64,000 nucleotides of DNA, from positions 1,324,985-1,388,984 of the forward strand of contig VYZB01000220.1 of the NCBI GenBank assembly GCA_013397455.1, written 5' to 3'. Positions 13,401 through 23,700 of this stretch are shown here, piece after piece. Under the pieces are notes generated by a model, which saw only the letters and a program-made list of their open reading frames with translations, searched no databases and was not told where the DNA came from. The stretch's first letter is position 1. Each line of letters opens with the position of its first letter. The position numbers and the translations under genes were made by a program. The stretch comes from Crotophaga sulcirostris. Lineage: Eukaryota > Chordata > Aves > Cuculiformes > Crotophagidae.

Positions 13401-15067
13401 CCTGACCCAACACTCAGAGCTATAAAGTTATACTCCAAACTCAGATGTGAGTCACTGTTTTGCAGTGAGTCCAGCACTAAGAATGAAAGTTCTCCAAATC
13501 AGGATCCTGAATTCATACGAACAAGCCAAAGAAAGGCTGTTGTGTACATGAAACTGAAATGGCAATCAAGAGCACACAGAATCCAGAATCAAGTTTGAAT
13601 AAATAGGAAAAGGAAAAAGAGGGAGCGAGTTAGGATATGTAAAAAAAGGTGACAGAACATTTAACTACTCAATTCCCCCGGCAAACCAGTAGTGCCAAAA
13701 CTGGGAAAAAAAGCTAAGGTAACACAGCAAACTGAGGGCAGAGGCCTCACCTTGCGGTTCCAGCTGGAAATGACCATCTGTGGGGGCTGTAATCCAGCAG
13801 GGAGGACTGGTTGCTGGTTTTTGTTCACTCCTGCTGCTTCATCCAGTAAAATACCCTAAATTCCAGAAAAGAGAGGTGAAAATCAAACACCTGTTGAGTT
13901 ACCATACTCAGCCACTCTAGTCAGACTGAATAAAGAAAGTCACACAAGTAGATGCCTCCACAGTCATTTCCCCTGAATTCTGTGCAACATTGGACTCACA
14001 AATGTGGAAGGAGTATGTTCAACATCAGGGGTAGGAAGAGTTTCCTCAGAGAAGTGGCTCTCTGAATTTACAGATCTGTTCTCAGGTTGTGAGGTTAAAA
14101 TAGAGCAAACTGTATTTAACTTCCTCAGCAATGGCCTTCTTTCCCTTTGAGCCATAACCCACCTGTCTTAACTGCTGTGACCACTGGCCTGCACATGGAA
14201 ACATCGCTAAAATGAGAAGGAAACCCATCAGACTGAGGAAACACTAAATGTAACTGAGAAAGCACTACTGCTGATGTTCTGGCAACGAAAAAGAACTTGT
14301 GGCAACACAGTTTATAAGAACAACATCCAGAGATCATTTGCTTACCACTCTTTCAAGAATGACATCATTGGAGTCAACCAGCATATCAAATTTATCCTCC
14401 AGCTCTGTCACCTTGCTGCGATCTTTCATGTGGCTGCGGCAGCCGTGGTACTGCATCACCTTGCTCATGCTTGCAAAAGAACACAACAGCTCTCAGCAAT
14501 GTGAAAGCAGACAGGCTGAACACTAAAACATCCAATTCTCTTCTACTTTCTACATCTTCAAAGTCTGACAATAAACCAATGCAGTACCTACAGGTAACAT
14601 TGTGTGAGCAGTGAATAGAAGAGACATCTGTACAGCATTAAGCCTGAGAAATAATTATGAACTATATGACTTTTTAAATAAGACAACCTAATGCATTTTA
14701 TATCAGCCTCTTCTCCCTGCACAGCTCTTTACCCAAATCATTATGAAAGGCCTTCTTCCAACTTGTTACTTGAATTGACAAGTGCTAGAAAAGCAGTTAA
14801 AATTAGGTATGTGAATGAAAACATCTTTTTATCTACAGCAAGTTTGGAGTCTCCAAAGAAGAAGGGTGCTACCTTCAGTTTTGGATTGGAAGGTAATAGC
14901 AACGGCCCAGAGATGCAAAAGCACCCTTACCAGTGAAGGAGATGGTCACCCTGTGTTTCACAGTACGCCCGGAAGCCAGGGAAGCTTCGGTAGAAGTCAT
15001 ACTCATCGCCGGGCTGAGGAAGCCCATTGGATGCCTTTGTCGCAGCCACCACTGTGCCAAGAGCATA
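1465..15067 (-). CDS. EXOSC10: EXOSC10 (Rrp6/PM-Scl100), nuclear RNA exosome 3'-5' exoribonuclease; exons 2-25, exon 1 missing
   Basis: EXOSC10 is the catalytic distributive exonuclease of the nuclear and nucleolar RNA exosome, which trims rRNA, snoRNA and other nuclear RNA precursors. Twenty-four exons on the minus strand join in frame and encode 853 residues plus a TAG stop. With the roughly 37-residue exon 1 of human this gives about 890, against 885 in human. In order the protein shows the N-terminal PMC2NT region (exons 2-5), a linker, a DEDDY exonuclease domain (exons 8-11) with DLE, the HGADSD aspartate and YARDDTH, an HRDC domain (exons 12-14), and a basic C-terminal tail. All four acidic metal ligands and the catalytic tyrosine are present, so the enzyme should be active. 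Exon 1, including the start codon, is not in the readable sequence and probably lies in the N gap. The gene follows MTOR on the same strand. Exons are listed separately. Confidence 0.97.
2074..2153 (-). CDS. EXOSC10: EXOSC10 exon 24
   Basis: 80 bases encoding a lysine- and serine-rich tail segment with KQKFAGANK and [12 protein letters not shown]. Donor gtaggt; the final arginine codon is split AG|G. Confidence 0.93.
2316..2684 (-). mobile_element. CR1 LINE 3' fragment
   Basis: The plus strand reads tcatagaatcagaatggttt, then ttggaagggaccttaaagg. It continues through the complement of the usual CR1 3' region to aggctgaacaacccc. The element's sense strand is minus and its 3' end is at 2316. 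It sits in EXOSC10 intron 23 in the host's own orientation. Confidence 0.93.
2847..2908 (-). CDS. EXOSC10: EXOSC10 exon 23
   Basis: 62 bases encoding (G)[15 protein letters not shown] and AYAGK. The first glycine codon is split G|GA with exon 22. Donor gtatgg. Confidence 0.93.
3374..3542 (-). CDS. EXOSC10: EXOSC10 exon 22
   Basis: 169 bases encoding a highly charged stretch with two basic clusters, KKRERVV and KPEKKRPK, then [16 protein letters not shown]. The basic clusters are the likely nuclear-localisation part of the tail, by analogy with the human protein. Confidence 0.95.
4088..4161 (-). CDS. EXOSC10: EXOSC10 exon 21
   Basis: 74 bases encoding [17 protein letters not shown] and SVRQQAA, an alanine- and glutamine-rich helical segment. 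Donor gtatgt. Confidence 0.93.
4399..4486 (-). CDS. EXOSC10: EXOSC10 exon 20
   Basis: 88 bases encoding [16 protein letters not shown] followed by a lysine-rich helix. ISNRWKL is identical to human. Confidence 0.95.
4964..5038 (-). CDS. EXOSC10: EXOSC10 exon 19
   Basis: 75 bases, exactly 25 codons, including [16 protein letters not shown]. Acceptor cacag, donor gtaaga. Confidence 0.94.
5674..5769 (-). CDS. EXOSC10: EXOSC10 exon 18
   Basis: 96 bases, 32 codons. It starts with an acidic run [10 protein letters not shown] and ends with the conserved [12 protein letters not shown]. The acidic start is more pronounced than the human equivalent. Confidence 0.95.
6097..6218 (-). CDS. EXOSC10: EXOSC10 exon 17
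   Basis: 122 bases encoding a poorly conserved linker ([15 protein letters not shown]) and then [14 protein letters not shown], which matches human TTCLIATAVITLF. Confidence 0.93.
6379..6457 (-). CDS. EXOSC10: EXOSC10 exon 16
   Basis: 79 bases encoding [14 protein letters not shown], as in human RLENVLFGPHD. It ends in phase 1 (G|AG). Confidence 0.94.
7008..7058 (-). CDS. EXOSC10: EXOSC10 exon 15
   Basis: 51 bases, 17 codons: [17 protein letters not shown]. Human has SEVAAGVKKSGPLPSAE at this place. Confidence 0.92.
7728..7839 (-). CDS. EXOSC10: EXOSC10 exon 14 (end of HRDC)
   Basis: 112 bases encoding [19 protein letters not shown] then [14 protein letters not shown]. This is nearly identical to human and closes the HRDC helical domain. 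Confidence 0.96.
8608..8658 (-). CDS. EXOSC10: EXOSC10 exon 13 (HRDC)
   Basis: 51 bases encoding [16 protein letters not shown], the HRDC core helix. It is phased 1 at the start and 2 at the end, matching both neighbours. Confidence 0.96.
8965..9113 (-). CDS. EXOSC10: EXOSC10 exon 12 (start of HRDC)
   Basis: 149 bases encoding [19 protein letters not shown] and then [20 protein letters not shown]. This begins the HRDC domain, which in the family helps bind RNA substrate beside the nuclease domain. Confidence 0.96.
9766..9922 (-). CDS. EXOSC10: EXOSC10 exon 11 (DEDDY active-site YARDDTH)
   Basis: 157 bases encoding [20 protein letters not shown]. It supplies the catalytic tyrosine and the last aspartate of the DEDDY set, then [15 protein letters not shown]. 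Confidence 0.97.
10648..10838 (-). CDS. EXOSC10: EXOSC10 exon 10 (DEDDY third acid)
   Basis: 191 bases encoding [19 protein letters not shown], which carries the third metal-binding aspartate, then [20 protein letters not shown] and YQLADWRIR. It is the most conserved exon of the gene. Confidence 0.97.
11137..11280 (-). CDS. EXOSC10: EXOSC10 exon 9
   Basis: 144 bases, 48 codons: [19 protein letters not shown] through TFTDPAIVK, the beta-sheet core of the exonuclease fold. The donor is gtcaga, with C at +3. Confidence 0.96.
11695..11805 (-). CDS. EXOSC10: EXOSC10 exon 8 (first DEDDY acids)
   Basis: 111 bases, 37 codons, [19 protein letters not shown] to EFALDLE. The closing DLE carries the first two metal ligands of the DEDDY site. 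Confidence 0.96.
11950..12025 (-). CDS. EXOSC10: EXOSC10 exon 7
   Basis: 76 bases encoding [18 protein letters not shown]. The preceding methionine codon is split AT|G. The donor gtttgtg is weak, but the junction is fixed by phase on both sides. Confidence 0.94.
12297..12408 (-). CDS. EXOSC10: EXOSC10 exon 6
   Basis: 112 bases encoding a basic stretch, then [19 protein letters not shown] and QNEQDM, as in human. Confidence 0.95.
13165..13330 (-). CDS. EXOSC10: EXOSC10 exon 5
   Basis: 166 bases encoding [20 protein letters not shown] and then [19 protein letters not shown], the end of the N-terminal region. Confidence 0.95.
13751..13855 (-). CDS. EXOSC10: EXOSC10 exon 4
   Basis: 105 bases, 35 codons: [20 protein letters not shown] through SSWNRK, part of the PMC2NT domain. 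Confidence 0.95.
14346..14469 (-). CDS. EXOSC10: EXOSC10 exon 3 (PMC2NT)
   Basis: 124 bases encoding [20 protein letters not shown], then [19 protein letters not shown]. This is the PMC2NT core that binds C1D in the human protein. Confidence 0.96.
14931..15067 (-). CDS. EXOSC10: EXOSC10 exon 2 (first visible coding exon)
   Basis: 137 bases encoding [20 protein letters not shown], then [10 protein letters not shown]. Its first residue corresponds to about human residue 38. It starts on a codon boundary, so exon 1 must end on one too. Confidence 0.95.
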
Positions 15068-15124
15068 CTGTGCAAGAACACCACATTATTAGTGCTTATT
15101 CAGTGTTTTGTTCCTCCATTTGAC

Positions 15125-15318
15125 CAGGAAGGGGGTGCTGGTCTCTTTTCTCAAGTAACAAGCAATAGGATGACAGGAAATGGCCTCAAATTGTGCCAGG
15201 GGTGGTTTAGATTGGATATTGGGAAAAAGTTTCTTTATTGAAAGAGTGGTGAAGTATTGGAAGAGGCTGCCCAGGGCAGTGGTGGAGTCACCATCCCAGA
15301 AAGTGTTCAGAGGTGTTC
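15125..15318 (+). mobile_element. CR1 LINE fragment
   Basis: Sense CR1 3'-region phrases are readable: tgctggtctct, atggcctcaaattgtgccag, aggctgcccagggcagtgg, tggagtcaccatcccagaa. It is inserted antisense in EXOSC10 intron 1, ending before the tandem repeat. Confidence 0.9.
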
Positions 15319-15504
15319 ATCCTCTCTCTTGACCTGCTGGTGGCTTCATTATTTTAACAAAACAAAAACCCTGCAACACTTGCTGCTTGTGAACTGGCCT
15401 TCCTTCCCTGGGGAGCGGCACGCTTGGGTGAAAACAACGTGGCTTGGGTGAAACACAACAGCCCAGGGCTGAGCTGAGGGGCTGTGCCCGGGGCTGCACG
15501 GCCC

Positions 15505-15658
15505 AGCAGGGCCCTCACAGGGCCCCGCTCCCCTGCGCCTCCAGGGCCCTTCTCCCGTGTCCCCAGGGCCCTCCCAGGGCCCCGCTCCCCTGTGTCCCCA
15601 GGGCCCTCCCAGGGCCCCGCTCCCCTGCGTCCCCAGGGCCCTCTCAGGGCCCTTCTCC
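15505..15658. repeat. GC-rich 35-base minisatellite
   Basis: A tandem repeat built on a core cccagggccctcccaggg followed by ccccgctcccctg and gt. Two full 35-base copies are visible, with diverged copies before them. It runs into the N gap, so the true length is unknown. Confidence 0.85.
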
Positions 15659-16348
15659 NNNNNNNNNNNNNNNNNNNNNNNNNNNNNNNNNNNNNNNNNN
15701 NNNNNNNNNNNNNNNNNNNNNNNNNNNNNNNNNNNNNNNNNNNNNNNNNNNNNNNNNNNNNNNNNNNNNNNNNNNNNNNNNNNNNNNNNNNNNNNNNNNN
15801 NNNNNNNNNNNNNNNNNNNNNNNNNNNNNNNNNNNNNNNNNNNNNNNNNNNNNNNNNNNNNNNNNNNNNNNNNNNNNNNNNNNNNNNNNNNNNNNNNNNN
15901 NNNNNNNNNNNNNNNNNNNNNNNNNNNNNNNNNNNNNNNNNNNNNNNNNNNNNNNNNNNNNNNNNNNNNNNNNNNNNNNNNNNNNNNNNNNNNNNNNNNN
16001 NNNNNNNNNNNNNNNNNNNNNNNNNNNNNNNNNNNNNNNNNNNNNNNNNNNNNNNNNNNNNNNNNNNNNNNNNNNNNNNNNNNNNNNNNNNNNNNNNNNN
16101 NNNNNNNNNNNNNNNNNNNNNNNNNNNNNNNNNNNNNNNNNNNNNNNNNNNNNNNNNNNNNNNNNNNNNNNNNNNNNNNNNNNNNNNNNNNNNNNNNNNN
16201 NNNNNNNNNNNNNNNNNNNNNNNNNNNNNNNNNNNNNNNNNNNNNNNNNNNNNNNNNNNNNNNNNNNNNNNNNNNNNNNNNNNNNNNNNNNNNNNNNNNN
16301 NNNNNNNNNNNNNNNNNNNNNNNNNNNNNNNNNNNNNNNNNNNNNNNN
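15659..16348. other. Assembly gap (690 N); probable site of EXOSC10 exon 1 and promoter
   Basis: An unbroken run of N. EXOSC10 exon 1 must lie between exon 2 (15067) and the MTOR 3' end (about 16755). No suitable coding sequence is seen in the readable parts, so the start codon and CpG promoter are probably here. Confidence 0.8.
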
Positions 16349-16495
16349 AAAAGAGAAAAGAAAAAAGAATGAAAAAAAGAAAAAAAGAAAAAGGGGAAAA
16401 AAGAAAAAAGCAGAAAGGAAAAAAGAAAAAAGCAAAAGGGGAAAAAAGAAAATAAGGAAAAAGAAAAAAGGAAAAAGAAAAAAAGAAAAGAAAGA
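16349..16495. repeat. Homopurine A/G-rich tract
   Basis: About 147 bases of almost only A and G on the plus strand, made of gaaaaa-like units, directly abutting the gap. The few interruptions are single T or C bases. Confidence 0.9.
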
Positions 16496-16754
16496 GACAC
16501 ACACACCCGCCTGGGCTCCACAGGGTCAAGTTTCTTTTACAGAAGTGACAGACATCGTTCAGTCATGGTAATTCTGTCTCCAGCTGCTCTCAAAAGGGAA
16601 ATATAGCCTGAACCTATGCAGAAAAAGATACATCAAATCCATGGCAACACAAAACATTAAAAAAAAAAACCAACAACAAACCCAAACCTAAATTTTAATG
16701 TGCTTGCCCATCACCTCCTAAGAAGTACTCAGGAACAAACAAGAACACAGCCAA
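16496..16754. other. Short intergenic remnant between the gap and the MTOR 3' end
   Basis: A brief CA run near 16498-16507, then ordinary AT-rich sequence and an A-rich stretch near 16660. No reading frame resembles EXOSC10 exon 1 on the minus strand. Confidence 0.5.
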
Positions 16755-17721
16755 ATGTTTACATGTTGGTGTAATTTATTGGCACAAAAATATTCAAATA
16801 CAACATGGCATCTAAACATGGCTACTCTGTTGTATTTTGTGCATTGTTTTTAATATGTTTAACTCATAAATCATAACTTTATCTTCACTTTCATGTTTAA
16901 TAACCATTATTTTCTGTTTCAAGTTATGACCAGTTCTCCCCCTGGTTGCCTCCTATGCTGAGTACTAATTTTCTCTATTTTCCCAATAACAGTTTTCTAA
17001 TCCAGACACTGTAGGAAAACTCCCAAGTGGAATTTCATTTGTACCCTGCATCCAGTTTGCCACCGAACAATCCACACAGAGGCACCTGATTTTGCTCAGT
17101 TCAAGTTCTTCAATCCTTGGATCCGCTCCGATATTTTGATCTAGTCTGAAACACAACTCCTGCACTAGTGTAAAGAACAGACATACAGTTTCCAATTTTG
17201 GGGCAAGAACTGAGTTTGAAAACAAGGATAAAACACTGGTAAAATTCTGCTTTTCTTCCTTTCCAGTTATCCAGCTCACCCCCAAACCTAAACGAAGCCT
17301 CCTGCACAAGCGCATTGAGCTCACGGCAGCCACATCAACAGGACCGACCAGGGCAATAATTAATCTGCAAATGACTCAGTTACATTGCAAAGGAAGTCAA
17401 AACCCGTATATAGATATTTTCACTGGATCATCAGTTCCCCAGAGACCAAGTGGAACTATAGACATCTGTGGTACAATCAGTCTTCGCTGTCCTGGAAACC
17501 CACATCAAGTGTTGCGTTTTGGACAGCTTGTGTTTTTCCAACAGCAGCTATACATTGGCTTAAACCGATTTGTAATATACAATAACTCTTTTCATTTACA
17601 TTTCAAAATATTTGACAAAGGCTGTATTTCAGTCCAACGTTCAGTTTGTGTTTGTAGAAGAGCAAGTTTGGAGTGCAAAAGCCTCCAGAATAAAAGGCTG
17701 TGGATACTTTGGAATCTTCTG
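16755..17721 (-). other. MTOR: MTOR 3' UTR
   Basis: Sequence from the MTOR stop codon to about 20 bases past the AATAAA. The length of about 0.97 kb is close to the human MTOR 3' UTR as I recall it. The exact cleavage position is inferred. Confidence 0.75.
16775..16780 (-). terminator. MTOR: MTOR poly(A) signal AATAAA
   Basis: A canonical AATAAA on the minus strand about 940 bases after the stop. I saw no better-placed canonical signal between it and the stop. Confidence 0.75.
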
Positions 17722-17737
17722 TTACCAGAAAGGACAC
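17722..17737 (-). CDS. MTOR: MTOR exon 58 (FATC end, CPFW stop)
   Basis: A 16-base coding part. The G completes a TG|G tryptophan codon, followed by C-P-F-W and TAA. The acceptor is cctttag. CPFW is the invariant mTOR C terminus, which is what identifies this very short exon. Confidence 0.95.
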
Positions 17738-20700
17738 CTAAAGGAAACAAAGATATTGTAGTAACGTTGACTTGCATATGGTTTCACAAAGGCAACACTG
17801 AGAAGGACTGAGTTTCCACACTAACCAGGCACTGTTTTAGCACTGGAAAAGCTGAGAGGTGATCCCCATGCTTCTTCCCAGCCACTAATGTTTAAAAATA
17901 CTAAAGACATCTATTTCCTTAAGCATAGCCCAGTCAGTTAACTCTCAAAATGTCTGTAAATTCTGTCTGTTTCCTTTAGAACGTGTGGTTCTTCACTGTA
18001 TCTGAAATCACTGACCTCTGCATGCCATCAAACACTTAAAATGTTCAAGCTGACTGCAGTTTAAATGTTCTAAAATCCCTGTCACTACATGTAACAACAG
18101 CTTTCTCACAGAGAACTCCCTATGGGATTGCTTGCAAAATTCACCAGCGCAGACACAACGTATGGTAAGGCTCCTACATAAAACCCAAGTGCCATTGTCC
18201 TTAGCTGTTCTCTGTTCAGATTATTCAGAGCAGAATTTTGCAGGGATAGCTGGATGACAAACTCACCATCCAATGTAGCACTGGCACAGGTTCTCGTGAG
18301 AAGTAGCTTGCTTAATGAGCAATTCTACTTGTGTGGGTACATCAAGAGTTTCGTCATGAGAGAAGTCTCGACCTTTGGAATTAAAGGATTAAAAAAAACA
18401 TAAATGGAAGTCAATCACATACTGTAACTTGCTTCTAGGTAGCAAGTTAAGGAATAATATGACTTTACCCCACCCTTATGGCATATAAAATACACCATTT
18501 TCCAAACATGGAGAACCTCTAAAGGCACACAGAGCCCAGAACTCTGTTTTCCCTATCATTATGTTTTTTTCCTTTTATCTTCTCCAAATAATGGATAAAC
18601 CAACAGCAGATAGCTTTCCAGTAGCTGGAATCCTGGTCCTACTTCCTTCAAGTACATTATTTGGCAGGTGGGGGGTGGTTTCTTACAAACTTTAAGAGCA
18701 TAAAATTTCACAACTGAATGCTACAAACTAAAGCCAGGACAGCAGAAATTCAACTCACTCTGCCAGCTAAGACATAGGAAGTATGAAGTCTGTTTAGTTA
18801 CAGACTCCCCTGTACTTGTCAAATTAGGCTCATATGTATCTAAATGCAATACCTAAGTGTTAGACAAACACAGGAAAATAATCAGATTCTATGTTATCTT
18901 ACAGAAATATAAAAACATGCTCACCAGTGAGCTTGTCTCGAACCCTGTTGATGATTTGAATTGCCTTCTTATTTAGAGCTTCTGGCTTCACCAGACCATC
19001 TCCTACTACAAGACAGAAACAGGGAAGAGAATTAGGACTTCATCTGAACAATAAAACCATTTGTACTGCTGTTACATCTGCCCTTCCCAAGCACCACAAA
19101 TACCATTTTGAGAGCAAATAAACCCCAATACTGGTACACTGGAGCTGAGAACACAGGTAATTATATTCCTTATTTATGCCAACAAGGAAGAACTGTATCT
19201 GCCCTATCTCATATAATTGCATCTGGATCATAATGAAACTTTCTCATCTATGAAAAATTTCTGCATCAGTATAGAAACAACAATGATACTTACTGAAGGA
19301 ATGGATGGATTCAGGCACTGTGGTCCCAGTTTTCTTATGGGCTGTCTCACCCAGTTCCACACTGTCCAACATTTCTATTGAAAAAAACCATGAAAATATA
19401 AAAGTGTAAGTGTGAAGCTGAGAAGCAGATAAAAGAATGTTCTTCTGGAAATATTAACCAAATTGTTAATCAGCTCATTTGAAAAGTGTATTTGACTGAC
19501 CAACTGTACTACACATCTCTCTTTTCCCCTGCTAACTCACTGAAAGGCCTGACTCTACTTTTAGGAGCATTTTATGTAGAAGTGCAACTGAAAGATAATT
19601 TGAAATGACATACAATGAGCCTAAAATTACAATCAAATCAGTGTGGTTTTTTTGGAAAACTCTCTGTATGAAACACTGTCCCTATTCTGCAGTCCAATTG
19701 CAAACAACTAAGATTCAACACAATGCTCTAAACGTTCAGTCAGATGACTGCTTGCTGGGTTTTGCACACTAATAATTGGTAGCTAAATTCATAACTATTC
19801 TATCCCAACTATATCTTGCATTACCTCAGTTCACATGTTCCCCAGAAGGGTGTTCACATAACTGTAAAGGAGTATCTGCTTTTTGTGCCAAACCACTGAA
19901 CTCACTGCTTCTGGTTTTAAAAATAATGATAATTAGCTGTTTACCTGTCTACTTTTGAGAAGAGGACTGAAAATATTTACCTAGTCATGTACAGCACTAA
20001 AAAAATGGCTCCAAACATTCACAACATACATCATCTTTTCTACTCACCTACTGACTGACTGGCTGAGTAGGAGTCTGTTCTTGTTCGTGAGCGCTTATTG
20101 CCCTTTGTATTCGCTGCAAAAAAAGAAGGAGTTGAAAAGTATGAACTGGAGATCAGTGTTTCATAGCAAATCTGTCCACAAGCAATACAGATTTGACTGC
20201 CTTTCTCTTTCTCTAAATTTTATGTCATCAGATAATAGCTTACAACCTCCTGATGACAACTTACACAAAACCAACCCGAACGATTTTGCATGTAGTTTGT
20301 TGTCAAGTGTTTAAGGGCCAAAAGGTTTTAACCATTGTGTTAATTTCACATTACAACCCCTAAAACTATGTGTGCATAGCAATAGCACTTGTAAACCAAC
20401 AATTTCAAATCCAAATAGACATTGGATTTCAGGTTTCTGGATTTCTTGTATGAAATCAGACTGATAATTCTCTTGCTGTCACTTTTATCAGAATCACTTA
20501 CTGTCCATCAGCCGCCAGTTCAATAACGGATCATACACAAAGGCTTCAAGCACAGCCATGACACTGTCCTTGTGTTCGCGCAGAACTTCCATCACTGTGT
20601 GACAGGTGATTCTGTAGTTGCCATCAAGGCCTGTCACCTTCAGAAGAGAAAAAAGTGAATCAACCATGCTGCTTCATTCACTATGAAACCACAACTCTAA

Positions 20701-23700
20701 CATTCACGGAGCAGGACATGGTCTGTGCTTTGAACCAGAAAGTACTTCCACTATGCTTTGTTCATTAAGAGAACAATGTTCATTACAAACTAAGAAGCTC
20801 CCTTCTGCCATTAAGATGATCTTTGTGAAGTACCAAGCTGTTGGCTGTGTCTGATTTTTGAAAGCTATTTGAAATGAGTAAACTAAGGAAGGCCTAAGAA
20901 ATCAGAGCTTCAGTGGTTTTTGCATCAATGAAAAAGCTGCTCTCCACTGTAGAAATGACAGGAGATATTTTAAATTACAGCTGAAATATTAACACCTTTG
21001 GTTCTTACAGGAGTGGAGAGATTTAGCCACAACAGAAAATACTGGAAAAAATGAGAAATTGGTGCCATTTTCCCTGGGAAAAATATCCTTCACATTAAAG
21101 AGGGGATGCTCACCTCCATAGCATTTGTCAGCATCCTTGTTAACCTAAATGGAATCTTCTCAGGGAACTTTTCTCTTGTCATTGCAACCTAAACACACAT
21201 TAATGGAGAAACAGTAAAATAACAGCTAATGTCTTATTTAAGAGTTAATAAGTATTGGGTTTTTTTTTTTGCTACAACCTTGGAAGTTTTATTCCAAACA
21301 GGAAATGAAGCCCCAGCTTTCTGTTCCTGAGTTTCCACCATTTTTTGGGAGGAGCTAGATAATTAACTTGATAGCAGAGGGAAAACTCAAGTGTGTGCCC
21401 AATTGCTAGTGTCAAGACTGCATATCAGCAGCTTAAATTGCTCCAAGAAATTATATGGAAAAGTGATGTTAGCAATATTTTGCTTGTTCCAGTAGTTAGT
21501 TAATCCCCAAGACACGCCTCTGAGATAAAGCATCTACTATTTTTATCTTGCCTGTATATAAAGTAAAGCCCAAAGAGAGCCAAAGGGCTTGCCCAGGATC
21601 ACCCTCCAGGGTCACTTTTTCCTGGCTTATAGATTAATTTCTATTCTACCACAAAATGTGAAATACTACAGAAAATTTAATGTCCAAATACAAAGATTCA
21701 CCTCAAAACAGTCCCCGAAGTCGATATGCAGGATCTTTCCACTCAGTCTGTCTAACATCAGATTGGAGGGATGTCTTTGATGAACGAGTAGGAGAAAAAA
21801 CAGGGTGACAGATCATTATAAAAAGCCAAAGTAAATCACAGCAGCTCCAGTCTGAAATGATATTTATCTTCATGAACAAGAACAGCCAGTGACAGCTTGC
21901 TTGTCTGAGATCTTCAATCTCAGGATGAACAGAATAGCTTCCTGACAGTGCATCTATCACATTATTTCTGTAATTACCTCTCAGGAGTTAGATTTTCTCA
22001 CCTTGGAAGATAAACAACCTATTGGACTACAGCCATCAGTACCTTTCTTGGACATGAACATTTATTTTTCTGTTAGGATAAATTCTTCTACTTGTTTTAT
22101 GCTTTTTCATTTTTTCAGTATAAAAAAAATGTAATGAATTAATGTTACAAGTGAAGTAACGCAAATTAGATTAGCACCAGGAGAGAAGAAATCAATCCAG
22201 ACTAGGAAAACCACAATGCTGCTATTCTTGCTGACTTGTTCCAGTTTTGGTTTAATTCAATTGTCAAAGCTTCATTATAAAGACCTTTAAGTTCAGGAAT
22301 AAAAGCTTTTATTATGAAAACATTTGAGGGTTTAGCTTTTTTTTTTTTTTGCATTACAGACATTAAAATAAATCATCTTAGTAAGCACTTTGGAAGTTAT
22401 GATGTTCCCTTTTGGCAGTAAGCCATCGACTAAATTAAACATTTGTTCATTTTATCTTTGTTTCTTTTTCATTATTTGTCCAATCCATTTGGATTGTATA
22501 CAGCTCCTTCCAGCACATGTCTGCATTGCAGATCAGAAAAACCACCATGCTAAGTAATAGCTAATACAATAACTTTCATTTGTTTTAAGGTTAGAGTAGC
22601 CTTTTAGAAATGTTTATTTCAAGTGTGTCTCTTACAACTGCTGTGAGCATACATACTTCCAGAAGTTCTGGCTTCATAGAATAAATATACCCCAGCTTGC
22701 AGTGCTGAAAATAACAGCAGCACAATTAGGTCCTGAAAGATGGTATTATTAGCAATAACCACAATGAAAGATGCTATCACAAGCACAGATCCAAGGAATG
22801 AATTGGTAGGTTTACATAGTCTGTGCTTTTATTTAAAGAAACTTATACAATCTCACTTACCTGTCCCCAAGGCCCAAAATGTACCCAACCATTGACATCA
22901 CAGCTAGTGAACGAGTGTAGTTCGTTCTTCTGTCAAACCACACCTACAAGTGGAGACAAAACATAAAAAGCCAGGCAGGCATGTTACATGTTTCAGTTTA
23001 TATTTTAATTTATACATTAATACTTGCATTTTGCACAAAGTAAAACTGTGATAGGCTTAGGTTCAATAAACTCCATATGCCTGAGAGGGGTTCAAACATC
23101 CAGCAGCACAGAATTAGAAGTCTAAGCCATTAAGACAATATATTTTGAGGTTCTGGATTTTCTCTCCTCGTGCAGAGAGTATGGAGCTTCAGTCTCCAGT
23201 CTTGGGCTTTGTACTCCACTCTGGCAGCCATTGTGACCTGAGCCTCATAAAGACCCTTGAGAGGGGATACAGGTTCTGCAGTGATTCATGTGGAATTTAC
23301 AATGAATAAACACCATCCCTCACTCATTCTGCAGAGAAGGTAATTCCACATTATGCTGATTGCCAAACATAAGCCATTACATGTGCTGAACTCACCTCTG
23401 AGCTTGGACTTTTCAGCCACAGCAGTTTGGCAAGGTCATCACCAGCTGTGTTATTGACAGCATGTTCAAACACTTCTACTTTCTGCATCAGAGTCAGGTG
23501 GTCATAATCTGGAGCCATCTGTAAGTGAGAAGTGAAAATCAGCAACTTAAAAAACACCTCCAGTAATCCCTAGGTGTACTATGAGAAACACAGTAATCAC
23601 AAGTAATTTCATATCAAGTTTATATTGAAATTATATGTAGACTGACCAGTATGTTCCCAAACAGAATTAAATGGCTACGCAACAGAGAAGTGAATTCATT

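Noticed and set aside
15349..16529. Long open frames on both strands across the gap
   Set aside because: They consist of N-encoded unknown residues, the GC minisatellite and the homopurine tract.
17371..17811. 146-codon plus-strand frame
   Set aside because: It overlaps the last MTOR exon and 3' UTR antisense and has no recognisable domain.
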